NCBI RefSeq assembly: GCF_030272615.1
Contig: NC_081406.1
Span: 470,942,400 to 471,006,399 of the forward strand
Reading direction: 5' to 3'
DNA length: 64,000 bases
Origin: Cryptomeria japonica
Taxonomy: Eukaryota > Streptophyta > Pinopsida > Cupressales > Cupressaceae
The notes under the pieces are model-generated. The model was not told where the DNA came from. It worked only from the letters and a program-made list of their open reading frames with translations, and did no database searches. Below, piece by piece: positions 10,184-20,834 of the stretch; positions within the stretch are counted from its first letter, which is position 1, and each line of letters begins with the position of its first letter. Both the position numbers and the translations under genes were made by a program.

Positions 10184-13100
10184 CTCCCCCTCAACCTGTA
10201 CTTCCACTTGATTCAAGAGGAAGAAGCAAACACTCCCAACTTCTACTAGAGTTACTCAAAAGTCTCCTTTGGAAGAGGTTTGGTGAAAATATATGCAATT
10301 TTCTCCTTAGCCTCAACATACTCTAGCTTCATCTCTTTGTCTCCAACCATCTCTCTCATAAAGTCATACTTGAACTATGTTTGGTCCTTGAATGCATTAC
10401 TAGATTCTTGGAAATATTTATAAAGCTAGTATTGTTACAAATAATGGAAAATGGGCTAATCAAACTCTACTTTCATCTACTTCAAGTTTTTCTTCATCCA
10501 TAAAATTTGAGTGAAACAAGAAACTACTACAATGTAATTTTCTTATGTTGTAAATAGGGAAATTGAATCTTTCTTTTTACTCAACCAAAATACAAGATTG
10601 TCACCAAGAAAGAAAGCTCAACCACTTGTACTCTTTTGGTCATCTACACTCATGGCCCAATTTACATCTATTTATGCAGTTAAAGTGAATTTTTCACTCT
10701 AAGGATACCACAAACAAAATCCATTGTAGCCTTTAGACATCTGAATACCCTCTTTATTGCCTTAACATGAGATTCTTTAAGTGTTTCTTGAAACCTAGCT
10801 ACCAAACCTACTGCTTGCACTATATCTAGTGTGGATGTAGTCACATACAACAGACTACCAATCATTTTAAAGCTATAAGGGGTCTAATTTTTTTGAGCAT
10901 ATTCACTATCCTTACTCAGTTTACACCCAGTAACCATAGGTGTACTTACTAGTTTGTACTATTTGATCTTAAAATTAACATATTTTTTATCTAGTTGGTC
11001 TGAGAAATGAATATAGCCTTTTCTAATTGAGAAATTTGTAAACCAAGAAAGAATGATAACTCACCAAGAATTAACATTTCAAACTCTTTCTACATTACAT
11101 CCTAGAACTCTTTACATGTTGCATTATTACTACCTTTAAAATAGAGTCATCAACATAGACAACAACAATCAACAATTTATCACCTTTTAATTTTACGTAC
11201 AAATTTCTATCTACACTACCTCTCCTAAATCCTTGTTGTTGCAGATGTCTATCTATTCTAGAATACCATGCTCCAGAAGCTTGATTGAATGCATTAAAAA
11301 CCTTCTTTAGCCTATACACAAAACTCGGTTTGTCTGAACACTAAAACCCTTCTAGTTGTTAAATGTAGAATTCCTCCTCTAACTCGACATTTAGAAATAT
11401 TGATTTGATATCCATCTGGTACACCTTGAAAATTTTGAATACTAATAATGCTAAAATCATTCTAATTGCCTCTAATCTTGCCACCAGAGAAAATATCTCC
11501 TCAAAATCAATTCCTTAATTTGAGCATATCATTTGCACACAAGTTTGACCTCATTTCATATCACTTTTCCATCTTAATTCAACTTATTTCTATATACCCT
11601 TTTGGTACCAATAGCATTCGTGTCTTTAGGTCTTGGAACCAACTCCAAATTGTCATTATTTTCAATCTAAAACAATTCTTTCTCCATGGCCTCAAACCAA
11701 CATTTTTCTTTGTTTGCCTTTGCATAAATGCTTGGCTCAATTTTTGACAGTAAGGGAGAATGTACATATTCAATTGCTTTCTCAATTATTCTCTAGGTTT
11801 GAACTCCATTATCTTTATATCTTATTATTTGATGTTTAGAATGGTTCTCCTGAACATACTTGGTCAGGTCTTTGCAGCTATATTTTCTAACTCCTTCATG
11901 TACCCTTCATAACTACTAAAAACTAAATCATCATTGGGATCTTCATCCAAAACATCAATTGATTGTATTGTCTCATCATTACTTACATTGACACTTACCA
12001 AAGTCCTTATAAATCTCATGTTATAGCATCTATATGTCTTTCTTGTCATAGAATATCCAACAAAATTACCTTCATTGGATTTCAAGTCAAACTTACCAAG
12101 TGTTCTTCGTCCCTTTTGATGTAGCACTTTCTTCCAAATATTTTGAGATGCCTAACTCAAATGAGTCTTCCTTTTCACAACTCATATGGTGTCTTGGTAG
12201 TCATTGGTCTAATTAGAACTTTATTCAAAATTTATATTTTTGTCTGAACCACTTCTGTCCAGTACATATCTAGAAACTTTGCTTGACTCAATATTGTTCA
12301 CGTCATCTCTTGTATAATCTAGATAACTCCATATTGTTGGGGAGTCTTGGGAGAAAAATATTATCTCCAGATCCCATGCAATTCATAGAACTCTTCATAT
12401 ATCTTGAAATAAAGCTCTCTACCTCTGCCTAATCTTAAACACTTAATTATTATTCTATTTTCATTTTCAACCATTATCTTAAATGATTTGAACTTTTCAA
12501 AAGCTTATAATTTTTCTTTTAGAAAAGTAATCCAAGTCATTCTAGAATGATTATTAATAGGCATCATAAAATAACTACCACCTTGAATATTCTTTGTCCT
12601 AATTGCTCCACATAGATTTGTATGTATCAAATCCAATGGCTTTGAAGTGGAATACTCCTTGGTAGGAAATTTCATCTTTATATGCTCTCCCTTGTGACAT
12701 GGTTTGCAATTGGTAGGAAATCTAGTCTTTATCTTTTTTCCCTCATGACATGGTTTTCAACTAGTAGATAGAGGCTTTTTATCTTTGGCATGTCTCTTAC
12801 CATTATTTTTTAACTAATCCTCACAATACCATCGGAAACCATCTGTACCAAATCCAACTCTCTTCCCTCTGAATGGCAAAGCAATTATGCCCATTAACTT
12901 CACTAAGATGATACACATAATTTTCAATCTTGCCTCCTTTCACAACTAAGTCTCTCGTATCTATTTTCTTTATTTCAAAACCTTTTGCATTAAATGAGAG
13001 ATTATATACCTTATCACACATTTGGACCATGCTTAGAATATTATGCTTCAGACCTTCTACATACAAGGCATCATAGTTTTTGACTTTACACCATCAAGAC

Positions 13101-13685
13101 TCAAAGTACTCTCACCAATAATCTTACCAACTGATTTGTTACCAAGAGTCATAGCTCCTTCATCAAACTTTTTGAATTGTATGAACTTAATCACCTCTGG
13201 TCATGTGAATCTTCTCCTTCTAAGTATGTAATACAATCTGAGCCACCATTGATTTCTTTGTCTTTGTTCTTGTTTCTTCTTCCAGACCTTTCTGATTTCA
13301 ATACTCTAACTTACTAAGTTATTTCCTTTTGCATCTTACACAGGAGGACTCACAAAATTGATGCTGCAGTTTCTTGCAATATGTCCAAAATTATTGCACT
13401 TATGACAAATAATATTGAAATAAAACAATGGTGCAAAAATATTTAAGCTAACAAAATTATTTCTTCTTGTTGAAATTTTTCTACAATTCATAGTCTTATG
13501 ACCAAATTTGAAAAAGAATTATTGAACGGGGTGTTGTAACCTTTGTCCTCTTGAAGCTTGTCTTTCAAAACTCTTATTATGTTTGTGCACTTCATTGAAA
13601 CCATCATCCACCTTCTTTCTCTCTTTGGTTACCACAACTTTTTCAAATTTTGAACTTTGGAAGCCATTCTCTTCCGAACTCTCTA
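10184..13685 (-). pseudogene. COP-2 gag C-terminus and pol
   Basis: Read leftward from 13685: an end-of-gag segment (SSEENGFQSSKFEK), two CCHC knuckles (FKFGHKTMNC, then CHKCNNFGHIARNC, about 13370-13480), a degenerate protease, the post-protease segment (GLKHNILSMVQMCDKVY, about 13040), the integrase tail (NFVGYSMTRKTYRCYN, about 12060), reverse transcriptase (VYVDDSIL near 11140-11170) and RNase H ending TKPLPKETFE near 10265. Stops and frameshifts occur throughout and no long frame survives. Much of the integrase and fingers region is recognisable only in short pieces. Confidence 0.8.
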
Positions 13686-14859
13686 TTGAATATCTGGACA
13701 ACTAAGAGGGGGGTGAATCAGTTGTAAATTAAAAAAATTTAAATATCCCACATAAACAAATCCAGTAAACTAATCTTTGATTAATTAACCATAAACAAAT
13801 ATAAAACACACATGAAACACCATATATGACGTGGAAAACCCAAGAAGGGAAAAACTACGAAGAATGTTAGTTCTTAATATGAAAACACCTATTAGGGTGA
13901 CACCGGTTAAGGTAATTTTTATAAAGATGGCTTAATACTAGAATGCTCACTATAGGTGGGCTCACTACCCGGCTAAAACCATCAAAAAAAGAAAGAGGGC
14001 TCACTATCCAAAAGAAAAAAAAAAAAGAATCCACCACTACAGCACAGCTATCGCTCAACTGAAATGTCAGCAGAAACCTTAGGCTTACTACCATCGATAG
14101 CAAACAACATTAGCACACAATCATACTGATTATTCGCAACCAAACATAGCCTTGCACAATTCAACAAGAGATAGATATTCTTTTCAATCCACTTTCTTCT
14201 ATATCTTTCTATATATTTTTCACTATAATCATTCTTCATTTATACTAATCTCTGAAATAGAATTTTCAAGTTGGCAAAGGAGATAAAGAAACACAATTCA
14301 AAATAGGTCATCACTAAGCATTCATGTGGTGGAAGGGAATGAGAAGTGGACCAAACCATGATGCATCAATACGCTATATAAATAACACAAACACCACATA
14401 AAAACATAGAGAATCCCAAGTCAACCTAAGTTGGAATGAACACAACTGCACCCACAACTCTGGAGCACACCATCACATGTTGAATTATGAACAACAAAGA
14501 TAAATGCATGAATAACATGTCTGAAATCCCTTTCTTAGTGAACTTTGTTTGAATATTATATCTATCTTGTAAACTCTATGGTTTCAAGTCCCTGTAAAAC
14601 CCATTTTTCCTTAATAAAAATCATAAGTCTGAAATCCCATCAACATAATTGGAAATGTGGAGCAATGTGGAGCTCTGCAAACTCTACTAGAAAACATCAT
14701 CATCACTGCATATACTTCTGAAGCACAACTTCCATAATTCCAAAACACAAGAATAGCATCTCAAGGTAATAACCAATGGCATATTGAAACAACATGAACA
14801 CTTATGCACCATATCAAAAATGAAGAGAAAAACCAAACAGTGAAACACTCTAATCAACA
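13686..14859 (-). repeat. solo LTR in COP-2 gag
   Basis: A 1174-bp segment interrupts the COP-2 gag. On the minus strand it begins TGTTGATTAGAGTG at 14859. Flanking pentamers are CTCTA (13681-13685) and CTCTT (14860-14864), an imperfect target duplication. Its tail carries GGGGGGTGAATCA near 13710 and an ACGTGGAAAACCC...GGGAAAAAC block near 13840, both also in the COP-4 LTRs. No internal element sequence is attached, so it fits a solo LTR left by LTR-LTR recombination. Its ORFs are not believed. Confidence 0.6.
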
Positions 14860-15135
14860 CTCTTATCAACTAACTTCATGAATTTCTTGACCACCTTATC
14901 TTTTGTATATTTGTAAAACCAATGCCATTTTGATATGTGGTGATCTCTGACTTTCTATTATCTAATTGAAGATCTCAATGCTCTTCCCAAAATTCAACTT
15001 CAGTTAGTTTGCCTTTTCCAAATCTTTTCTTAATGACGCAATCTTTGCCTCAAGTTTTCCACAGTCCTTATCTCTTTTTAGCAACATTTTTGACATAAAT
15101 TCTTCAATCCACTTTCCTTCTTCCAATTGAATCCT
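14860..15135 (-). pseudogene. COP-2 gag, coiled-coil segment
   Basis: The minus-strand frame reads IQLEEGKWIEEF...GKLEAKIASLRKDLEKAN, a charged heptad-rich helix, followed by a SIRE-type gag block (ESQRSPH, then GIGFTN in a shifted frame). The frame is continuous with the gag half at 62053 once COP-3 is ignored: codons for KMVIDL span the TAAAT target site. This is the direct evidence that the two halves are one gene. Confidence 0.75.
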
Positions 15136-15140
15136 TAAAT
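15136..15140. other. target-site duplication of COP-3, left copy
   Basis: TAAAT here and again at 62048-62052 immediately flank the TGTTGGGATT...CTTTCA ends of COP-3. Confidence 0.9.
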
Positions 15141-15250
15141 TGTTGGGATTAAGGTGTCTTAACCTTAGAGTCCAAACTTGCTAATTTAATTATTTGTTTT
15201 ATTTTTACACTTTGGAAGTCCTAAAGTTTTGAGAACTAGTGTCATATGTT
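15141..15250 (+). repeat. COP-3 5' LTR, first part
   Basis: It starts TGTTGGGATTAAGGTGTCT and matches 61230-61344 to the point where LINE-A begins. The last 14 bases, TAGTGTCATATGTT, are repeated at 39807-39820. Confidence 0.92.
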
Positions 15251-15532
15251 TTTGATTAAGGAAAAACAAGTTTTAAGGGACCCAAAACCTGCTTACATAT
15301 CGAAAAGAAAAGAAATAGAGAAACTAGAGAAGACAGAACAAAGAGAGAAAGGCTACAAAAGAACAACACAAAAGACAGTAGCCAAAGTAAAGAACAACAA
15401 AAGGCCAACGAGAGACTGGCACACCTAAAACAAAATTACATTTCAAGTGAAAATCTTTATAGTCTCTTTCGCATCCTTGACCAGCATCATCATCACATTT
15501 TCTGCCTCTTTTAGGTCTTTATTTTCCTGCAT
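15251..15532 (-). other. 3' UTR of LINE-A
   Basis: On the minus strand this is a T-rich tract ending GTTTTTCCTTAATCAAAAA before the target duplication. There is no long poly(A); up to five A's can be counted, two of which belong to the duplication. Plant LINEs commonly end in short A tails. Confidence 0.7.
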
Positions 15533-17361
15533 CTATTGATTGTCTTTGGTCTTTAGCTCCAGCTCACTTGCATTTTGCCTAGTTCTGCATCTGGAGGAGT
15601 GTTGAACAGAACTAGAAGTCGGCTCGTCATCAATAATCACAGTTTCTTTCTTTTGCTTATCCTTCTCCAGGAAAGCAACTAGCACATTCATGTTTTGAGA
15701 GGACACCTTCAACACAGCCAAACTATGCTCCATGAATTTCCTCAAAGCACTCTCAGTTTTTTGAATCCAATTGTTTATCAGACCATTATCAAACTCACCC
15801 TTTTCTTTGAGAATCCTTACCACATCAAACAGGTGCTTCAAATATCCCTTTATAATCTCACTTTCTGGCCAGTCCGAAATTTCTTTTTCATCCTCTACAG
15901 CACTAGTATCCTCTGCATTATCCTCTTTACCTTTAATGTTGATATCCTTAACCAAGTTATCAATTTTAAAATCCAACTCTCTTTGTTTTTCCTAAATGCT
16001 AGTGATGTTATCAACCACCCACTTCTAGAAATTGAACATTTCCAGAGTGTTGTTTCTAGCAGCTTTCAGAATGGAATCTGCATTCTCCATATCCGAGGTA
16101 GAATCCTCAGACCTAGGGTTTCCCTCCTCCATGTTATGCTGAGAATCATCCCTGTTATCTGAAACATAGGGATTATCCTTCACCTCTGACTCTTCAATAT
16201 CCTCTTCTCTCTACTCATTAACTTTGTCTCCTTCCTCACCCTCAACCTCCTTCTCCTGCCCATTCTCTGCCTCTTCTTCCACCTCCTTCTCCTACAACTA
16301 CTCAGAACTAGCATTCTCTTCAGTGTCTTCTTTAGCTTTTTCACTAACCCTTGATTTATTTTAGGAGTCAGATTAGAAGAATCCTCATCAGAGTCAGAGC
16401 TATCATAATCCTCAGAAATATGGGCATTCTCCACAAAGGGATCATCCTTATTAGCCTTAGCTTAACCCTTAAGATTCTCATATATTAATAAAATAAGGCC
16501 TTGGTGAGCAATGGGGTAGGAATTAGGTTTCTTAGCATGGTCAGCCAGACTATCATTAAGGGAGGAGGCCAAGTACAAGGGCAGAGATATCTTAGAGCCA
16601 TGGCAAAAATGGTTAAGGATAACAAAGTGGTAATTGTAGATTTTCAAAAACCTGCCATCAACCGTAAGATACTCCATTAACACTTTCAACATGTTTTGCC
16701 AGAAAGATTTTACCTGGTTAGGGAGATAATAGGAAGCATTATCCTTTTTGGCGAGTTGAGCCCTTTCTTCTTCATTTTTGGGGAAATTATTGATGGCTTC
16801 CATCAAGAACTTGCAGTCTCTGTAAAACTTGATGCCATCCTTCTGCAAACCGGTAACCTCAACCACCAAATCTTCATCCACTTTCCAGGTCTGACTGAAC
16901 AGAGTAACTTTATTATTTTTCCAGCCCTTGGCAAAACCACGGGAAATGGACTTCTTGCTCCCATGCAATTTCTCCATATAATCGGTGAAGCCATATCTAT
17001 GCAACCTTCTCCAAATTTTCCTTTCACCTTTCCAACTATCACAGTAGGTAGGCTCATTATGGTTGATATTTCCTCCTATAATGTGATAGTTGTTCAAGTC
17101 GAAACCCTCAAAGGAGTGCAAACTGACCAAATGCTGAAGAACAAAGACGCTAGAATCAAAAACCAAGGTGATTTTCTTGTTTTTCAAGTAGCCTTTTAAA
17201 ACATTCAAATTAACCTAGCACTTAATATGATAAGGCCCTTCACACCGATACTCATTATCATGACGCTTGAGATAGGTAATCAACTAAAAATCCACCTCAC
17301 TCCAAAATCTATCATTTAAGTCCGAACCCATAAAGGTAGTAATGAGATTAATATGTACCAT
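15533..17361 (-). pseudogene. ORF3 of LINE-A, unknown function
   Basis: I do not recognise this gene. A minus-strand frame starts ATG at 17361, inside the last codons of ORF2 (stop 17348-17350), and runs about 600 codons, with stops at 17284, 17215 and 16462 and a frameshift between about 16430 and 15980. The N-terminal part (17208-16465) is globular, with GFTDYMEKLHGSKKS, VDEDLVVEVTGLQKDG and YNYHFVILNHFCHGS. The middle (16430-16000) is strongly acidic, rich in Glu, Asp and Ser. The C-terminal part (15976-15533) is a predicted helix with KFMEHSLAVLKVSSQNM and LVAFLEKDKQKKE, then a basic, Ser-rich end. It is inside the LINE by the target-duplication limits. It could be a genuine third ORF or host sequence carried along. 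Confidence 0.6.
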
Positions 17362-17736
17362 GGACTCTGTCATGAAATAATTGCTCTCGGACTCCGTTCT
17401 TACATGATGATTCTCTGATATAATTAGCATCCTCTGCTAAAATGACCCCCTCATTGGCTAAAAAATTGGCTACCCTTTTACCTTCCCTAAAGGTATGGGT
17501 AATAATCACAATATCATAGGCGTCTAACAAATTTTTTGTATTATCAATGATATTTTGGATATTCCAAGAAGGGGAACTAATACCTTTAATAGCCTGAATT
17601 ATATTAAGGGAGTCCCCCTCCAGCCAAATTCTTTTCAAATTAAATCTTTGAACAAGCTAAAGATATTTTAACATTGCCAGAGCTTCTGCCACATGGTTGT
17701 TTTGAACTCCAAAGCGAGAGGTAATCGTAGCAACAC
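17348..17736 (-). pseudogene. LINE-A ORF2, RNase H-like end
   Basis: The frame reads SRFGVQNNHVAEALAM, then RIWLEGDSLNIIQAIKG and ends VANFLANEGV...HGTY with a TAA at 17348. This is the RVT_3 type of RNase H found at the C-terminus of many plant LINE ORF2 proteins. It keeps the Glu of AEA and the Asp of EGDS. The usual Asp of the late AD.LAN motif is Asn here. Two stops interrupt its first part. CHR-1 is inserted directly upstream at 17737; AACAC (17732-17736) would be its target duplication. Confidence 0.8.
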
Positions 17737-18998
17737 TGATGGGATGGTGATAGGGATAGACTAGCCTAGTCTATGCTCTTGGATCCTTCCCTTGGATCAC
17801 CCAGTGTTCTCTTCACACCCTAGGGTCTCTAGGACTTCCCTTGCTTGAGGAATCCCCTGACCTTGCCCAATCCACCTGCCAATGACTTGCAATGCTGCTC
17901 CTAAGGTCTCACCTACTCATGAGACTCAAAACCCCTTACTATGGCTAATAAGGGCTTGGCTTGTCCTACTGATTCCTAGGTCTTAGCAAGGTTAGGTCAG
18001 GTATATTTCATGGTTTTTCCACCCATTCATGTGCCCCCAAGAGGTTTCAAGATTCCAACCCCTTACCAATTTCACTATTTTGTGTTTTTGCCTACAAAAT
18101 AGGGCTACAAGGATTTTGAACAATTAGGCCTCCTCCCCAGTCCTTTAGGGCTCCCTCTCACAAATGATGCACAAACTACCCAAACTCAAAAAATGGACTA
18201 CCATTCATTTGGAAAAGGCTCAAGGATTTCTTTGTTTTTGGGCCTCCAAGTGGTCGTACAGTAACTTGGGCGAATTTTGGGGTTTTTAAGGGTTTTGTGA
18301 GGGTTTTATAATCTGCCTGGGTCACAGTCTATGTTTAGTGTTTTAGCCACCTTGTCTGGATTGGTGGAGGCTCCTCCTTCACACTAGTGGTTCTTCACAC
18401 ACTCCTCTACACCTCCTCCAAAGGTTTCACTCTCCTCTGACCAACCTTGCTCTCCAAGACCTCTGCAACTTAACCCTTCCTAGTCGGGCACTGTTCAGTC
18501 TCGCCTAGGATTGGGTCTTTTGATGGCCTCCCTAAATTTTCAAGGGCCCTGCTTGCTTTCTAGTATAGTACAAGGTCTGCACTCTCATTCCCCATGGTTT
18601 CATGGTGGTTTCACAATGGGGAATGGAGTCATGATTCCATTTGCACAAACCAGTCCAAAACTGGACAGTGAGAAGACAATTTACAAATATTTACAAGCAC
18701 ACCAAAATTACAAACCAAAACCTAATATAATTCCACAAAATGAAATTATTTACACCATAGAAGACACTCCACATAGTTTTTCATGTAAATAAATCCATTA
18801 ACAATCTTCCTTTACTCCATTTGTGCCGACTGGCAACAAAATTGCAGTCTCAGTCAGGTCACTTTGCTTGGGCCGTACAATGTCTGACATCCAACCCATT
18901 AACTTAGGGTTTGGAAATACTTATACTACCCTCTCCTCAGCCTGTGTTCCCATATTAGGTTTTTCCATGCTACATTAAGGATTTTGACCTCATGGTGG

Positions 18999-19060
18999 AA
19001 AAGTTGCTTGACAACTTTTAAAAGTTGTCATGCAACTTTTGCAACTTTTGAGCAACTTTC
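18999..19060. repeat. alternating AAGTTG/CAACTT cluster in CHR-1 LTR
   Basis: Alternating AAAAGTTG and CAACTTTT motifs form overlapping stem-loops over about 60 bp. The other LTR (25296-25347) has the same cluster with one GCAACTTTT unit fewer. Confidence 0.8.
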
Positions 19061-19250
19061 CCAATGTTGCTTTTCTTGACTCCTAGACCCACATTGGGAA
19101 AACCTAAGGACACCACCATGCTATGAAGGACCCCTAAACACCTCAAAGACACACATACCCTCTATTTTCAAGAAAATCTCAATTTTTGACTCATGACCCT
19201 AAGACCTCAACTAGGACCCTAACTAGGACCAATGAGCACGTGGCTCTTTA

Positions 19251-19260
19251 TTTTATATAC
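19251..19260 (-). promoter_or_regulatory. TATA box of CHR-1 LTR
   Basis: The minus strand reads GTATATAAAA, conserved in the second LTR near 25526-25535. It lies about 75 bp into the LTR, which would make the U3 unusually short, so it is only a candidate. Confidence 0.35.
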
Positions 19261-19353
19261 AATGGCTTCAAAAGAAGCATAACACCAACAAAAAAAAGAA
19301 GGAGGAAGAGCTTGGAAGGGTACTCATGCACCATACTCCCCCTCTGCATAGAA

Positions 19354-20682
19354 CTAAGAAATGGTAGAAGAGATGAGAGCTGGGTCTATGCCAAGTGTCT
19401 TGAACCTGCTCTCTTCAACCCAGGTAGCTTTAGACTTAGGCTGACCTACCCACTTCACCAAGTGTTCCATGTAGACCTAGTGTCTAGTGGACTTCTTTAC
19501 CCTGGATTCCAAGATCTCCTTTGCTATAGGCTTCTTCACATGTGGTAAAACATTAACATCTAGGTCCTGCAACACCTTGGCTTGGTTCTCCTTTTGCTCT
19601 GCTCTTTCACCCTTGTACATGATCAGGTCAACTACATTAAAGACTGGTGATATAGCCAAATCTCAAGGTAGGTCAACCTTGTAAGCATTCTCCCCATACT
19701 TTGACAGAATTCTACAAGGTCCTACCCTCTTCATTTGCAGTTTGGTAGGCTTATGACTTTGCATCCTAGCTTTGCTTAAATGGACCATCACAAAGTCACC
19801 CACCTTGAACTGAACCTCTCTCCTTTTCTCATCCATTTTGGCCTTTAGTTTTTGATTGGACTCAATGATGGCTTTCTTAACTTGCTCTTGGACTTCCTTG
19901 ATGGTTTGAGTGAAGTCCTCTGCTTGCCCACTCTTCATTTCCAAGGTACCAAGGTCTCTCAACTCACATACTACCCTTGGATGTCTGCAATACACAACCT
20001 CAAAAGGACTTCTACCAGTGGTCCTATTCACACTATCATTATATGCATACTCTGCTTGAGGAATGATTAGGTCCCATGTCTGCCCATATTCCTTAGTTAA
20101 ACACCTCAACAAGCTGCCTAACACCCTATTGATGACTTCAATCTGACCATCAATTTGTGGATGGTAAGTTGAGCTAAATGAGAGATTAGTTCCAAGTCTC
20201 CTCCATAATGTTTGCCAAAAATGGCCCATGAACTTGTTGTCCCTATCTGAAACAATGCTTAAAGGGAGTCCATGAATCCTAATAATCTCCTTAAAGAAGA
20301 GATGTGCAACATAGCTAGCATCATGTGTAGTTTTACATGGAAAGAAATGGCTCATCTTGGAAAATCTGTCTACTACCACATAGATGTTGTCCATACCTGT
20401 CTTTGTCTTGGGAAGTCCTACTACAAAGTCCATACTTACACGTTCCCAAGGCCTATTTGGGACTGGCAATGGTTGATAGAGACCAGCATTGCTTGATCCT
20501 CCTTTATGTCTTTGGCACACACCACATTGTTCTACATATCTTTTCACATCTCTTGGCAACTTTGGCCAATAGTAGTACCTCTGTACTAAATCCAAGGTTT
20601 TGTTGACTCTAAAGTGTCCACTTAAACTGCCATTGTGTTTCTCTGGATGAGGTTTTCCCTCATGGATCCTCTTGGTACACAC
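19354..20682 (-). pseudogene. CHR-1 copy A integrase and chromodomain
   Basis: The frame covers the integrase zinc region (HFRVNKTLDLVQRYYYW...CGVCQRHK), the DDE core (MDFVVGLPKTKTGMD; SDRDNKFMGHFW; HPQIDGQIEVINRVLG), the GPY/F module (VGPCRILSKYGENAYKVDLP) and, after a TGA at 19663-19665, a chromodomain (IAKEILESRVKKS then an aromatic-rich strand) ending at 19354. The catalytic Asp, Asp and Glu are all visible. The chromodomain marks the element as a chromovirus; in that group it is thought to steer integration to particular chromatin. The same TGA is present in copy B. Confidence 0.88.
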
Positions 20683-20834
20683 AACTGATTACCTTTAAAC
20701 AAGAGACCATTTTGGAGAGTGTAATCTGCATACTCACCATGGAAATGGTTCTCAAACTCCTTGCAAACCTTGTAAGCTGATGAGAAGTCTTCATCTTCTT
20801 CATAGAGGTCCTTGAAACCTTCTATTCCTATGCT

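Larger units (their letters stand above)
9892..15140 (-). mobile_element. COP-2: SIRE-like Copia, 3' part
   Basis: On the minus strand this holds a short 3' LTR (9892-10183), decayed pol, and the C-terminal half of gag. The gag half is interrupted by a solo LTR and then by COP-3. The N-terminal gag resumes at 62053-62655. The layout of gag (a first CCHC, an acidic and coiled-coil stretch, later CCHC knuckles, then protease) is that of the SIRE/Opie-type Copia lineage. Its 5' LTR should lie right of the window, beyond PAL. Confidence 0.75.
17737..19333 (-). repeat. CHR-1 LTR, left copy (3' LTR)
   Basis: On the minus strand it begins TGGTGCATGAG and ends CACCATCCCATCA, 1597 bp. It matches the LTR at 24033-25608 along its whole length. 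The polypurine tract GCAGAGGGGGAGTA lies just outside at 19334-19347. Confidence 0.9.

Noticed and set aside
14240-14650. Possible host gene exons between COP-2 pieces
   Set aside because: The stretch lies inside the solo LTR limits, no splice-bounded frame is visible, and flanking gag sequence resumes on both sides.
15695-16162. 155-codon plus-strand ORF
   Set aside because: It is the reverse strand of LINE-A ORF3, with low-complexity Phe/Leu/Ser translation. The minus strand carries the charged, domain-like protein.
16696-17199. 167-codon plus-strand ORF
   Set aside because: It is also a mirror of ORF3. No motif, and the opposite frame is longer and continuous with upstream LINE coding sequence.
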